This document shows, one piece after another, positions 18,915 through 27,881 of a stretch of DNA of 64,000 nt. Source of the DNA: Dysgonomonas hofstadii. GTDB taxonomy: Bacteria > Bacteroidota > Bacteroidia > Bacteroidales > Dysgonomonadaceae. A model generated the notes under the pieces. It was not told the DNA's origin, made no database searches, and worked only from the letters and a program-made list of their open reading frames with translations. A program made the position numbers and the translations under genes. The stretch is from NCBI RefSeq assembly GCF_014196915.1, contig NZ_JACIEP010000012.1:62001-126000 (forward strand), given 5' to 3'. Every line of letters starts with the position of its first letter. Position 1 is the first letter of the stretch.

Positions 18915-21900
18915 ATGAAACGAATAGTTATATTACTAATTTTAATACTGTATTATGCGGGGGAGATTTTGGGGAGGAATTTCGCTTTAGTGAATTACAA
19001 TGCCGACAATGGACTTTCGCATAATACAGTTACAAGTATAGCTCAGGATCAATATGGTTTCATGTGGTTCGGTACTGCCGATGGAGTGAATCGTTTCGAC
19101 GGAATTAATTTTAGAGCATACTATTCAGACAATCAGTCGCAACATAAATTGATGAATACATTTGTTTATTCACTCTGTGTCGACAGGAAGAATGTTCTGT
19201 GGGTTGGTACAGAAAACGGATTATATTTATATGATGAAAATAAAGATACATTTTCTCACTTTAATTTCCGCACCCAATATGGTGTAGTTGTAACTGGACG
19301 TATAACCAGTATATATGAGAATAAAGACGGAAGAATATGGATAGGGACTGAGGCACAGGGCTTTTTTATCTATTACCCGGAAGAGCGTCTGCTTGTACAG
19401 AACAGCCGCTTATCCGATGCGGTGACCGATATATCCGGAGGTTCCGACAGGAATGTATTCCTAAGCACCAGTAGTGGTATTGTAGCAGAATTTGACAGCG
19501 AGGGTAGCCAGCTATTCTCAACGCAAACAAAAACAATAGACGATCATGTACCTGTCATTAAATCGTTATGCTACAACAATGATGAGTTGTGGGTTTGTTT
19601 CGAGACTGCCGGAGTCGCTAAAATGATCTGGCGTGAAAATAAGTATTCTGAATGGACTGCCCAACAGGACTTCTCTGCATATAAGCTGTTGCCACTTTCG
19701 CGAGGAGAATTACTGGTCGGTTCAGATGAAGGACTGTCTATCTTTTACCCTACAACAGGACGAACTGAGCCTGTTTCGGACATGTCGGTTAGAAACGATA
19801 TTTATACGCAGGTAGTCAATACACTTTTTCGTGACAGTGAAGGTGGAGTATGGGCTGCAACCCAGAACAATGGTATAACATATCTTCCCCGCCGTTTAAA
19901 ACCAATAGAACATATGGTTCGTGAAACAAGGAAGAATGATAAAATTCTTGTAACATCTTTTACCGAAGACGAAAGGGGTAATTTGTGGCTGGGGATAGAT
20001 AAGTATGGAATAATGAAAATGGGTACAGATGGAAGGCTTGATACAAACCCTATTCACAATGCGTCAAGATCTTTTCTTCGTGAAATAAGAAATGTTAAAA
20101 CATTGCTTGCCGATAATAACCTACTTTGGATTGGCACTTATTCAGGAGGTGTGTATAGTTGGGATATGAAACGGGGTTCTATATCTAACTATCGTAACGA
20201 TCCGGCTGAAAGCAGTTCATTGTGTGATGATAATATTCTTACACTCTTTAAAGATTTTAATGGAAATATTTATGCCGGTACTCCCTGGGGATTTTCAAAA
20301 TATGATAGAGAAAAGGACTCTTTTGTGCGTATAAATAAAGGAGGAAATGACCTGTATGTGTGCGGTTTTTTTCAGGCAGAACCCGGTCAGATATGGGTGC
20401 TTTCCCGTAACAAAGGTTCCTTTCTGTATAATATGGAAACCGGAGAGTTCAATCATTACCCTTTTGATGGGAAAGGAAAATTGAAAAGTGTTTGTACCTT
20501 GGTAGATAGTAAGGGAAACACATGGTTGGGTACAGAAACCGGATTGTACCGCCTTGATCAGGGGAAAAAACGCTTTGGTTTATACAATGCGTTGGATAAC
20601 AGATTGCAAGGGGTTGGGGTTGCCTCTTTGGAAGAAGATAGTGATGGAATGTTATGGATTAGTAGTAATAACGGGCTTTTTTGTCTGGATACCGAGATAC
20701 ATGAGATCCGTTATCATCTGACAGTGAATGATGGGCTTGTGAGTAATCAATTTAACAGCCGAGCTTCTTTGCACGGACAAGACGGAAAACTTTATTTTAG
20801 CGGCATTAGCGGATATTCATCTTTTTATCCCAAAACACTACAGCGAAATAATTTTGTCCCGCCTGTACAACTGACCGGACTTTTTATCAACGATCGGCCG
20901 ATGGAAATTAATCAGGGAGGTAAAGACACATCACCGCTCCAAAAGCCTTTGCATCTAAGTGATAATTTACAGATGAAATCAAACCAGAATTCTGTAGGTT
21001 TCACATTCGCTGTACTAAGTTATCAGTCTCCGACTAAAAACCGGTATGCGTATCGGCTGATAGGGTATGAGAAAGAATGGAATTATACCAATAAAGGTGA
21101 AGTCCATTATTCATCTTTGTCGCCAGGTAAATATAGCTTTGTTGTCAAAGGAACGAACGATGATGGATTGTGGAGTGAGACTCAGGCCAGAATAGATTTC
21201 GTAGTTTCATATCCGTTTTACCTGTCACCTCTGGCTATTGTAGTGTACATTTTGGTGGTAGCTTTGATATTATATTTAATATTCTTGTATGTACGATACA
21301 GGCATAGGCAGAAAATGGCTGAATTTGCATCGCTACAGGAGAACCTCAGTTATCAATCAAAAATTGACTTTTTTACTAATGTCGCACATGAGATACGTAC
21401 TCCTCTTTCTTTGATCAAAGTGCCTCTTGAGTCGATCTTGAAGTCTGATGAAAAGTTCTTACCTAAGACATCGGAATATCTGCATGTTATGGGCAAAAAT
21501 CTTGATAATCTGCTGAATATGGTAAATCAGTTGCTTGACTTACGCAAAGCCGAGACTACAAATTATACTCTAACCAAAGTGAAATGTAATATTTCCGAAA
21601 TGATAGGGGATTTGTGTCTGCATTTTAGCTCTGCGGCCGAGGTAATGGGCAAAACCCTTGAAATGCAGATAAAGCCGGACGTTATGGCGGAGATAAACCA
21701 TGATGCTATTTCTAAGATAGTCAACAATCTGTTGTCAAATGCACTTAAATATTCCAATGAAAAAATATCCGTATCTCTTATTTCTGACGAAACTATATTT
21801 AGAATAATGGTTGCTGACGATGGAAAAGGAGTAGTCTCCGAAGATATGGAACGTATATTCGACACTTTTTATCAGTCAGACAACAGTAAAGGAGGAACAG

Positions 21901-22865
21901 GGATAGGGTTGACTCTGGCACGGATGCTTGCCGTTAAGCATGGCGGAAGTCTGGTATTGGACAATACTTCGGGTGAAGGAACGGTCTTTACCGTAGAGGT
22001 TCCTCTGAATGCAGATCTTCCTTATGTGGAAGAAAAATTGAGAGCGGAAGATGAGTATGTCGCAGATTCAGAGTTGATTAATTATTCCCTTGAAGACGAA
22101 GAAACGCCTAAGGTATTGGTCGTAGAGGATAATGATGATCTCAGGACGATGATTACCGGAATTATCGGAGCTAAGTATGAGGTTGTAGCCGCAGCAAATG
22201 GTATAGAGGCATTGGATATGCTGGCTGAGAACAATTGTAGCCTTATCGTAAGCGATATTATGATGCCTGAAATGGATGGTTATCAATTATGTGAACATGT
22301 TAAATCTGATATAAAATATTGCCATATACCTATCATACAACTTACAGCTAAAACCTCATTGGAGGATAAAGTGCGAGGCTTGGAGCACGGCGCCGAGGCA
22401 TATATTGAAAAGCCGTTTTCGGCAGATCACCTGATGGCGCAGATTGAAAGCCTGATCAAAAACAGAGAACGTATCCGTATTGCATTATTGTCAGGCAATG
22501 TTACCGAAAGAGAGATGTTGGGTATTAGCAAACGCGATGCCGAGTTTATCAAAAAACTAAATAAGAATATTGAAGAACATATCAGTGAGCAGAATTTCTA
22601 TATAGAACAGTTGGCAGAAGAAATGAACATGAGCCGTTCTAATTTTTATCGCAAGGTAAAAGGTCTTTTCGGAGTTTCTCCTAATGACTATATGAAGACC
22701 TACCGGTTGCGCAAAGCTGTCGAATTGATTCTCAGTGGCGAGTATATAATTAAAGAGATATATGAACAGGTAGGATTTAAAACATCAAGTTATTTTTCTG
22801 TTTGTTTCAGAGAAGAGTATGGCATGACGCCAAAACAATATATGGATGCTCATATAACTAAATAA
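18915..22865 (+). CDS. Hybrid two-component system regulator (HTCS), left locus
   Basis: Inner-membrane one-protein sensor-regulator of 1316 residues controlling the adjacent PUL. Order: signal peptide; periplasmic two-beta-propeller sensor with repeated FMWFGTADGVNRF, LWVGTENGLYLY-type blades (about 25-700); Y_Y_Y domain (about 720-780); transmembrane segment near 790 (LAIVVYILVVALILYLIFLY); HisKA with VAHEIRTPLSLI, His825; HATPase (VNNLLSNALKYS, GGTGIGLTLAR); receiver with VLVVEDNDD and phospho-acceptor Asp1114 in IVSDIMMPEMDG; C-terminal AraC HTH (MNMSRSNFYRKVKGL, ..FGVSPNDYM). All phosphorelay residues are intact. It lies 50 bp after the M60-like gene and could be co-transcribed or separately expressed. 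Confidence 0.97.
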   Translation: MKRIVILLILILYYAGEILGRNFALVNYNADNGLSHNTVTSIAQDQYGFMWFGTADGVNRFDGINFRAYYSDNQSQHKLMNTFVYSLCVDRKNVLWVGTENGLYLYDENKDTFSHFNFRTQYGVVVTGRITSIYENKDGRIWIGTEAQGFFIYYPEERLLVQNSRLSDAVTDISGGSDRNVFLSTSSGIVAEFDSEGSQLFSTQTKTIDDHVPVIKSLCYNNDELWVCFETAGVAKMIWRENKYSEWTAQQDFSAYKLLPLSRGELLVGSDEGLSIFYPTTGRTEPVSDMSVRNDIYTQVVNTLFRDSEGGVWAATQNNGITYLPRRLKPIEHMVRETRKNDKILVTSFTEDERGNLWLGIDKYGIMKMGTDGRLDTNPIHNASRSFLREIRNVKTLLADNNLLWIGTYSGGVYSWDMKRGSISNYRNDPAESSSLCDDNILTLFKDFNGNIYAGTPWGFSKYDREKDSFVRINKGGNDLYVCGFFQAEPGQIWVLSRNKGSFLYNMETGEFNHYPFDGKGKLKSVCTLVDSKGNTWLGTETGLYRLDQGKKRFGLYNALDNRLQGVGVASLEEDSDGMLWISSNNGLFCLDTEIHEIRYHLTVNDGLVSNQFNSRASLHGQDGKLYFSGISGYSSFYPKTLQRNNFVPPVQLTGLFINDRPMEINQGGKDTSPLQKPLHLSDNLQMKSNQNSVGFTFAVLSYQSPTKNRYAYRLIGYEKEWNYTNKGEVHYSSLSPGKYSFVVKGTNDDGLWSETQARIDFVVSYPFYLSPLAIVVYILVVALILYLIFLYVRYRHRQKMAEFASLQENLSYQSKIDFFTNVAHEIRTPLSLIKVPLESILKSDEKFLPKTSEYLHVMGKNLDNLLNMVNQLLDLRKAETTNYTLTKVKCNISEMIGDLCLHFSSAAEVMGKTLEMQIKPDVMAEINHDAISKIVNNLLSNALKYSNEKISVSLISDETIFRIMVADDGKGVVSEDMERIFDTFYQSDNSKGGTGIGLTLARMLAVKHGGSLVLDNTSGEGTVFTVEVPLNADLPYVEEKLRAEDEYVADSELINYSLEDEETPKVLVVEDNDDLRTMITGIIGAKYEVVAAANGIEALDMLAENNCSLIVSDIMMPEMDGYQLCEHVKSDIKYCHIPIIQLTAKTSLEDKVRGLEHGAEAYIEKPFSADHLMAQIESLIKNRERIRIALLSGNVTEREMLGISKRDAEFIKKLNKNIEEHISEQNFYIEQLAEEMNMSRSNFYRKVKGLFGVSPNDYMKTYRLRKAVELILSGEYIIKEIYEQVGFKTSSYFSVCFREEYGMTPKQYMDAHITK

Positions 22866-22876
22866 AACGATGATGG

Positions 22877-22906
22877 ATACTATTATTTTTTAATCAATAA
22901 GTATCA
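22877..22906 (+). terminator. Weak hairpin after the left regulator
   Basis: Imperfect inverted repeat 12 bp after the HTCS stop: arm 22877-22888 pairs with 22897-22906 apart from a two-base bulge, around an AT-rich loop. No clear T-run follows. It may be a weak terminator separating regulator and enzyme operon. Confidence 0.3.
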
Positions 22907-22988
22907 TAATCTGGTAACAGGAACTGTTTTGACTAATTTCTAAACTTTTCTGAACAAAAAGAAGCAGTATATTACTATTATTATTGAA

Positions 22989-22996
22989 TAAATTTG
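22989..22996 (+). promoter_or_regulatory. Bacteroidetes-type -7 box before the enzyme block
   Basis: TAAATTTG is an exact match to the TAnnTTTG -7 consensus of Bacteroidetes vegetative promoters, 33 bases before the ATG at 23029. A -33 TTTG element at the usual distance is not evident. It would drive the GH43-like gene and the sulfatase/GH2 genes behind it. It overlaps an upstream in-frame TTG at 22984, arguing against that start. Confidence 0.5.
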
Positions 22997-23028
22997 TACG
23001 TGGAATTAATGCTAAAATTAACCTTAAG

Positions 23029-24207
23029 ATGAAGATATCTATAATCAATAACCATATGGTAGAAGCATTTTTTTTGTGCTTTGTGTTAATTCTATGTGTT
23101 TCCTGCTCAAAAAATAAATCTACCGGCACAGCCAGTTATGAAAATCCGATAATTCAAAAATATGAAAACACCTCTATACATTTCTATCAGGGGCGTTATT
23201 ACTATGTAACTGTTGATGCGGATGCGAATTTATCTCTTTTTGTAAGTGAAGACCCGACTCAACTGGAAAGCAGCGGGCCTCAGATTGTGTGTCGTGCCAG
23301 AAAAGATTTTGGGTTACGTCATATCTGGCATCCCCAGATCGTGAATATACAAGATGTTTGGTATATATACGCCAGTGCAGATGATGGTAATACAGATAAT
23401 CACCGTATCTATGTTTTAGAAAATAAGGAAAGTGATCCTACAAAAGGGTCATTTGTTGTCCGGGACAGAATAAAAACCGATTCCATAGATAACTGGGCAA
23501 TTCATCCCCATGTATTTGAATATAATGAAGAGCTTTATTTGCTATGGTCTGGCTGGCAAACCAAAAGAGTATATGCCGAAACACAGGTTCTTTATATTGC
23601 AAAACTGGAAAATCCGTGGACATTATCTTCTCAAAGAGTGAAGATATCAGAACCGGAATATGAATGGGAACGACAATGGGTAAATCCTGACGGATATAAA
23701 ACTGCATATCCTGTATATGTAAACGAAGCTCCTTTTTTCTTTACGAACAATATTACAGATAAGCTTTATATATATTATTCAGCCAGTGCTATGTGGACGC
23801 CATACTATGCTATAGGTGAGCTTTCGGCATCTAAGGGAAGTGATTTGCTCGATTCATCTTCGTGGAAAAAAAGTAGCAAACCTGTCTTTTCGACATATGA
23901 TCCATCAAGAGGCAATGTAGACGAAGATCACCCTGTGGAAATCGGAGTAGTTTATTCTCCGGGATACCCTTATATCATTCCTTCGCCCGATAGCACAGAA
24001 TATTATCTGGTTTACATGGCACGCGACATAGCCAATAATCCCTACCAACCTTATTCACGTAGTGTGCGGATGCAGAAAATAAATTTTTCTCCGGAGGGAA
24101 CACCTGATTTGGGAATGCCTGAACCAATAGGAAAGACTTTTAAGAAACCATCAGGCATAAAGAATACGAAAAATATTAATAATATAACAAATGATGAATC
24201 CAAGTAA
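23029..24207 (+). CDS. GH43-like five-bladed beta-propeller lipoprotein with altered catalytic residues
   Basis: Lipoprotein of 392 residues from the ATG at 23029; the signal ends LILCVSC. The fold signature is GH43: NPIIQKY, SIHFYQGRYYYV, the IWHPQI blade, HVFEYNEELYLLWSGW, then VNEAP and LYIYYSASAMWTPYYAIG. In active GH43 enzymes the base Asp lies in ADPS; here the aligned position is Asn47 (ENTS). The second Asp, usually in IDGTVF or IDPTVF, aligns with His159 (IHPHVF). The acid Glu233 in VNEAP is kept. It may be inactive, act by another mechanism, or bind glycan. The gene overlaps the following sulfatase by 17 bp, so the two are probably translationally coupled. The family call is firm at fold level and uncertain for function. 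Confidence 0.78.
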   Translation: MKISIINNHMVEAFFLCFVLILCVSCSKNKSTGTASYENPIIQKYENTSIHFYQGRYYYVTVDADANLSLFVSEDPTQLESSGPQIVCRARKDFGLRHIWHPQIVNIQDVWYIYASADDGNTDNHRIYVLENKESDPTKGSFVVRDRIKTDSIDNWAIHPHVFEYNEELYLLWSGWQTKRVYAETQVLYIAKLENPWTLSSQRVKISEPEYEWERQWVNPDGYKTAYPVYVNEAPFFFTNNITDKLYIYYSASAMWTPYYAIGELSASKGSDLLDSSSWKKSSKPVFSTYDPSRGNVDEDHPVEIGVVYSPGYPYIIPSPDSTEYYLVYMARDIANNPYQPYSRSVRMQKINFSPEGTPDLGMPEPIGKTFKKPSGIKNTKNINNITNDESK

Positions 24208-25894
24208 ATTGATACTGCCTGCATCACTGTTAACGGTAACCGTTTCAGGACAGGCAAGTTACTCAATAGAGTCAAAGAAAGATGGTAAGCCTAACATTAT
24301 TGTTATTCTGGCCGATGACTTAGGGTATTCTGATTTAGGATGCTATGGCGGTGAAATTAAGACACCAAACCTTGACCGGTTGGCGAATAACGGATTACGT
24401 TTTAATAATTTTTATAATACAAGCCGTAGTTGCCCAACACGTGCATCCCTTCTCACAGGACTTTACCCTCATCAGGCCGGAATAGGACGAATGACGTTTG
24501 ACAACCATCTTCCCGGTTACCGGGGTACATTGTCAAAAAATGCTGTAACGATTGCTGAAGTGCTGAATACCGCAGGTTATAATACCGGAATGGTAGGCAA
24601 ATGGCACGTGGCAGAAACACCATTGCGTCCCGATCAGAGACAATGGCTTGCCCATCAGGTTTACCACGAAGAATTTGCCGACAAGGTAAATTATCCTACT
24701 CGCAGGGGTTTCAATGATTTTTATGGTATAATATACGGAGTTACAGATTATTTCGATCCATTTAGTCTGGTAAACGGTGAAGAGCCGGTACGTGAAGTTC
24801 CGGAAGGTTATTATATAACCAATGATTTCTCCCGGAAGGCTGTAGATTATGTAAACAAATATGCCGGTGACGAAAAACCGTTTTTCCTTTATTTATCCTA
24901 TACTGCTCCGCACTGGCCTCTCCATGCTTTACCCGAAGATATAGAAAAATATAAAGATACATACAAGGACGGATGGGATGCTATTCGTCAGGCACGCTAT
25001 GAACGTATAAAGAAACTTAATATATTCCCCGAACAAGAAGATTTCCTTTCTCCCCGACAGTTTAGTGATAGTTGGGCAGATAATCCCGATGCTGAATGGG
25101 ATGCACGGGCTATGGCCGTGCATGCGGCAATGGTTGACCGGATGGATCAGGGAATAGGCCATTTGCTGGATGCATTGGAAAAGAACGGACAACTGGATAA
25201 TACTTTAATCCTTTTCTTATCGGATAATGGCTGTAGTGGAGAGAGTCCTCAGCATTATTCTCCTGGTGAGAACGACCGGGGCGATATGACCCGCGATGGT
25301 AAGACTGTTATTTATCCTAAGAATAAAGAAATACTGCCTGGCCCGCAAACTACTTATGCCGGAATTGGGCAAAAATGGGCAAATGTCGCCAATACTCCGT
25401 TTCGCTATTGGAAAGCTAAATCATTTAACGGAGGTATTTCCACTCCTTTAATTGCCCATTGGCCAAAAGGGCTGAATAAGAATCTGAAAGGGAAAGTCTC
25501 AAATCAAATGGGACACGTAATGGATATTATGGCTACTTGTATCGAACTATCGGGCGCTAAGTATCCAACGGTATATGAAGGTAATGAAATTATTCCACTC
25601 AGAGGAGAAAGCCTTGTCCCTATATTAAACAAGGGAAAACGTGAAGGACATCAGTATCTTGGATTCGAACACTTCAATGAACGTGCATTTATTTCCAATG
25701 ACGGCTGGAAGATTATTCGTCAGGGAGAGAAGAAGCCTTGGGAGCTATACAATCTGAAGACAGATTGTACAGAGCTAAATAATGTAGCTGATGAAAATCC
25801 AGAAAAACTTAAGGAGTTGACTGCTCAATACGACAAATGGGCAAAAGAATGTATGGTAGAACCTTATCCGGGACAAAACAAAAAGAAGAAATAA
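24191..25894 (+). CDS. Sulfatase, family S1 (arylsulfatase-like), SCPTR type
   Basis: Exported S1 sulfatase of 567 residues; two adjacent ATGs (24191, 24194) can start it. The N-terminus LILPASLLTVTVSGQAS is a signal peptide. PNIIVILADDLGYSD gives the calcium-binding Asp pair (42-43). The active-site motif is S80-C-P-T-R84 in YNTSRSCPTRASLLTGLYPHQAG, with Ser at the formylglycine position and Cys as the variable residue. GKWHVAE, APHWPLHA and SDNGCSGES follow. The C-terminus ends in a lysine-rich tail. It overlaps the GH43-like gene and precedes GH2 by 21 bp. It closely resembles the next sulfatase (27882-29486) in motif and layout, suggesting duplication around the GH2 gene. Substrate unknown. 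Confidence 0.95.
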   Translation: MMNPSKLILPASLLTVTVSGQASYSIESKKDGKPNIIVILADDLGYSDLGCYGGEIKTPNLDRLANNGLRFNNFYNTSRSCPTRASLLTGLYPHQAGIGRMTFDNHLPGYRGTLSKNAVTIAEVLNTAGYNTGMVGKWHVAETPLRPDQRQWLAHQVYHEEFADKVNYPTRRGFNDFYGIIYGVTDYFDPFSLVNGEEPVREVPEGYYITNDFSRKAVDYVNKYAGDEKPFFLYLSYTAPHWPLHALPEDIEKYKDTYKDGWDAIRQARYERIKKLNIFPEQEDFLSPRQFSDSWADNPDAEWDARAMAVHAAMVDRMDQGIGHLLDALEKNGQLDNTLILFLSDNGCSGESPQHYSPGENDRGDMTRDGKTVIYPKNKEILPGPQTTYAGIGQKWANVANTPFRYWKAKSFNGGISTPLIAHWPKGLNKNLKGKVSNQMGHVMDIMATCIELSGAKYPTVYEGNEIIPLRGESLVPILNKGKREGHQYLGFEHFNERAFISNDGWKIIRQGEKKPWELYNLKTDCTELNNVADENPEKLKELTAQYDKWAKECMVEPYPGQNKKKK

Positions 25895-25915
25895 TAATAT
25901 ATAAAATTTGAAAGA

Positions 25916-27733
25916 ATGAGAAAAACAGCTTTAACTGTTATAGCATTGATTTGTACACTAGGCACTTTTGCCCAATGGCAGCCTCAGGGAGATAAGTTAA
26001 AAACGCCATGGGCGGAAAAAGTAGATCCCAATAATACACTTCCTGAATATCCACGCCCTCAGATGGTGCGTGCAGATTGGAAGAATCTTAATGGATTATG
26101 GGATTACAGTATAAAACCGATAGGAGCACAGGAGCCTGAAAAAATGGATGGAAAGATTCTTGTTCCATTTGCTGTGGAATCATCATTGTCGGGTGTGCAA
26201 AAACCCTTGACAGAGAAAGACGAACTTTGGTATCGTCATTCATTTTCGGTGCCTGCATCGTGGAAAGGACGCAATTTGTTGCTTCATTTCGGTGCTGTAG
26301 ACTGGAAGGCTGATGTTTTTGTCAATGATATTCATGTTGGCACCCACACCGGAGGCTTTACTCCGTTTTCATTTGATATTACGCCTTTCTTGAATACTAA
26401 AGGAGAGCAAAAACTTGTTGTAAGGGTATTTGACGGAACAGATAAAGGATATCAGCCTCGGGGTAAACAAATATTAAATCCTCACGGTATATGGTATACT
26501 CCTGTTAGTGGAATTTGGCAAACTGTATGGCTTGAACCTGTTGCGCCGAGTCATATAACAAACATCAAATCTATTCCCAACTTAGATAATAAATATATAG
26601 AAGTGACTGTGGATGCAGCGAATACCAGGAATGAAGATTTAGTGAATGTCGCAATCTCTGATGGAAATAAAGTCGTTGCTACTGCTACAGGCCGTGTTGG
26701 TAGCCAGTTACGTTTAAGTATCACCGATCCGAAGCTGTGGAGCCCTGATTCTCCTTTCCTCTATAATATGGAAGTAACATTACAACAGGCCGGTAAAGCG
26801 GTAGATAAAGTTGATTCATATACAGCCATGCGTAAAATTTCGGCAGAAAGGGATAACGCAGGTATTATGCGCATGACACTCAATAACAAACCAGTATTCC
26901 ATTTCGGCCCTTTAGATCAGGGTTGGTGGCCTGACGGGTTGTATACAGCTCCAACGGATGAAGCCCTTCTGTTTGATGTTATAGAGACAAAAAAAATGGG
27001 GTATAATATGATCCGTAAGCATGTGAAGGTTGAACCGGCTCGCTGGTATTACCATTGCGACCGCGAAGGTATTCTTGTGTGGCAGGATATGCCATCCGGA
27101 GATATGGGTAATACATGGGAAATGTATAAATATAACGGTGGGACAGATAAAGACCGTACTCAGGCATCCAAAGATAATTTCAGTAAAGAATGGAAAGAGA
27201 TTATGGATCTTTGTATATCTTCTCCAAGTGTTGTTGTATGGGTTCCGTTTAACGAGGCCTGGGGGCAATTCGATACAGAGCGTATTGCTGACTGGACTAA
27301 GGAATATGATCCTTCCCGTTTGGTAAATCCTGCAAGTGGAGGTAACCATCGTCCTTGCGGGGATATGATGGACTTGCATAACTATCCGGGGCCTGCGATG
27401 AAACTTTTCGATCCGCAGCGGGTAAATGTGTTAGGTGAATATGGCGGCATCGGTTTTGCTATGGAGGATCACTTATGGTGGAACAAACGTAACTGGGGAT
27501 ATGTCCAGTTTAAAAGCGCTGAAGAAGTAACTGCCGAGTATGAGAAATATGCTAAAGATCTTATTAAATATGTACGCCTGGGATTTTCAGGTGCGGTATA
27601 TACCCAGACAACTGATGTAGAGGGTGAAGTAAACGGTTTGTTTACATACGATCGTAAAGTGCTGAAAGTTATACCTGACCGTATTAAGTCTGCTAATAAG
27701 GAAGTTATCGAGTCCATGAAATTACCGGACTAA
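25916..27733 (+). CDS. Glycoside hydrolase family 2 enzyme
   Basis: Exported GH2 enzyme of 605 residues with a signal peptide ending TFAQ. The jelly-roll sugar-binding domain (about 50-210) shows LNGLWDYSI, LVPFAVES, ELWYRHSF and VFVNDIHVGTHTGGFTPF. An Ig-like domain follows (210-310), then the TIM barrel. The acid/base is Glu447 in WVPFNEAWGQ and the nucleophile Glu508 in VLGEYGG; both are present. At 605 residues it is the short form without extra C-terminal domains. GH2 covers beta-galactosidase, beta-glucuronidase and beta-mannosidase activities. Flanked by two sulfatases in a sulfated-glycan locus, beta-glucuronidase or beta-galactosidase activity is plausible, but no motif decides between them. 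Confidence 0.92.
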   Translation: MRKTALTVIALICTLGTFAQWQPQGDKLKTPWAEKVDPNNTLPEYPRPQMVRADWKNLNGLWDYSIKPIGAQEPEKMDGKILVPFAVESSLSGVQKPLTEKDELWYRHSFSVPASWKGRNLLLHFGAVDWKADVFVNDIHVGTHTGGFTPFSFDITPFLNTKGEQKLVVRVFDGTDKGYQPRGKQILNPHGIWYTPVSGIWQTVWLEPVAPSHITNIKSIPNLDNKYIEVTVDAANTRNEDLVNVAISDGNKVVATATGRVGSQLRLSITDPKLWSPDSPFLYNMEVTLQQAGKAVDKVDSYTAMRKISAERDNAGIMRMTLNNKPVFHFGPLDQGWWPDGLYTAPTDEALLFDVIETKKMGYNMIRKHVKVEPARWYYHCDREGILVWQDMPSGDMGNTWEMYKYNGGTDKDRTQASKDNFSKEWKEIMDLCISSPSVVVWVPFNEAWGQFDTERIADWTKEYDPSRLVNPASGGNHRPCGDMMDLHNYPGPAMKLFDPQRVNVLGEYGGIGFAMEDHLWWNKRNWGYVQFKSAEEVTAEYEKYAKDLIKYVRLGFSGAVYTQTTDVEGEVNGLFTYDRKVLKVIPDRIKSANKEVIESMKLPD

Positions 27734-27764
27734 AGAATATTATTAAATACTTTTGAAATATGAC

Positions 27765-27801
27765 TAAATCGGGATTTAGGATGATGCTGAATCCCGGTTT
27801 A
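27765..27801 (+). terminator. 12-bp stem hairpin after GH2
   Basis: Arms 27765-27776 and 27790-27801 pair over 12 bp with one mismatch that is a G-U pair in RNA, around a 13-nt loop. It lies in the 148-bp gap between GH2 and the next sulfatase. No strong T-run follows, so it could be an attenuator or an mRNA-end stabiliser rather than a full terminator. Confidence 0.4.
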
Positions 27802-27881
27802 ATTTCAACAATAAAGATTTTCACTACAACTTGTTTTTCTGTTAAAATCGGTTGATACTTATCATAATATATAAAACGAAT

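Noticed and set aside
26912-27379. Minus-strand open frame of 155 codons
   Set aside because: Antisense to the catalytic barrel of the GH2 gene, where active-site motifs are intact on the + strand; no protein features.
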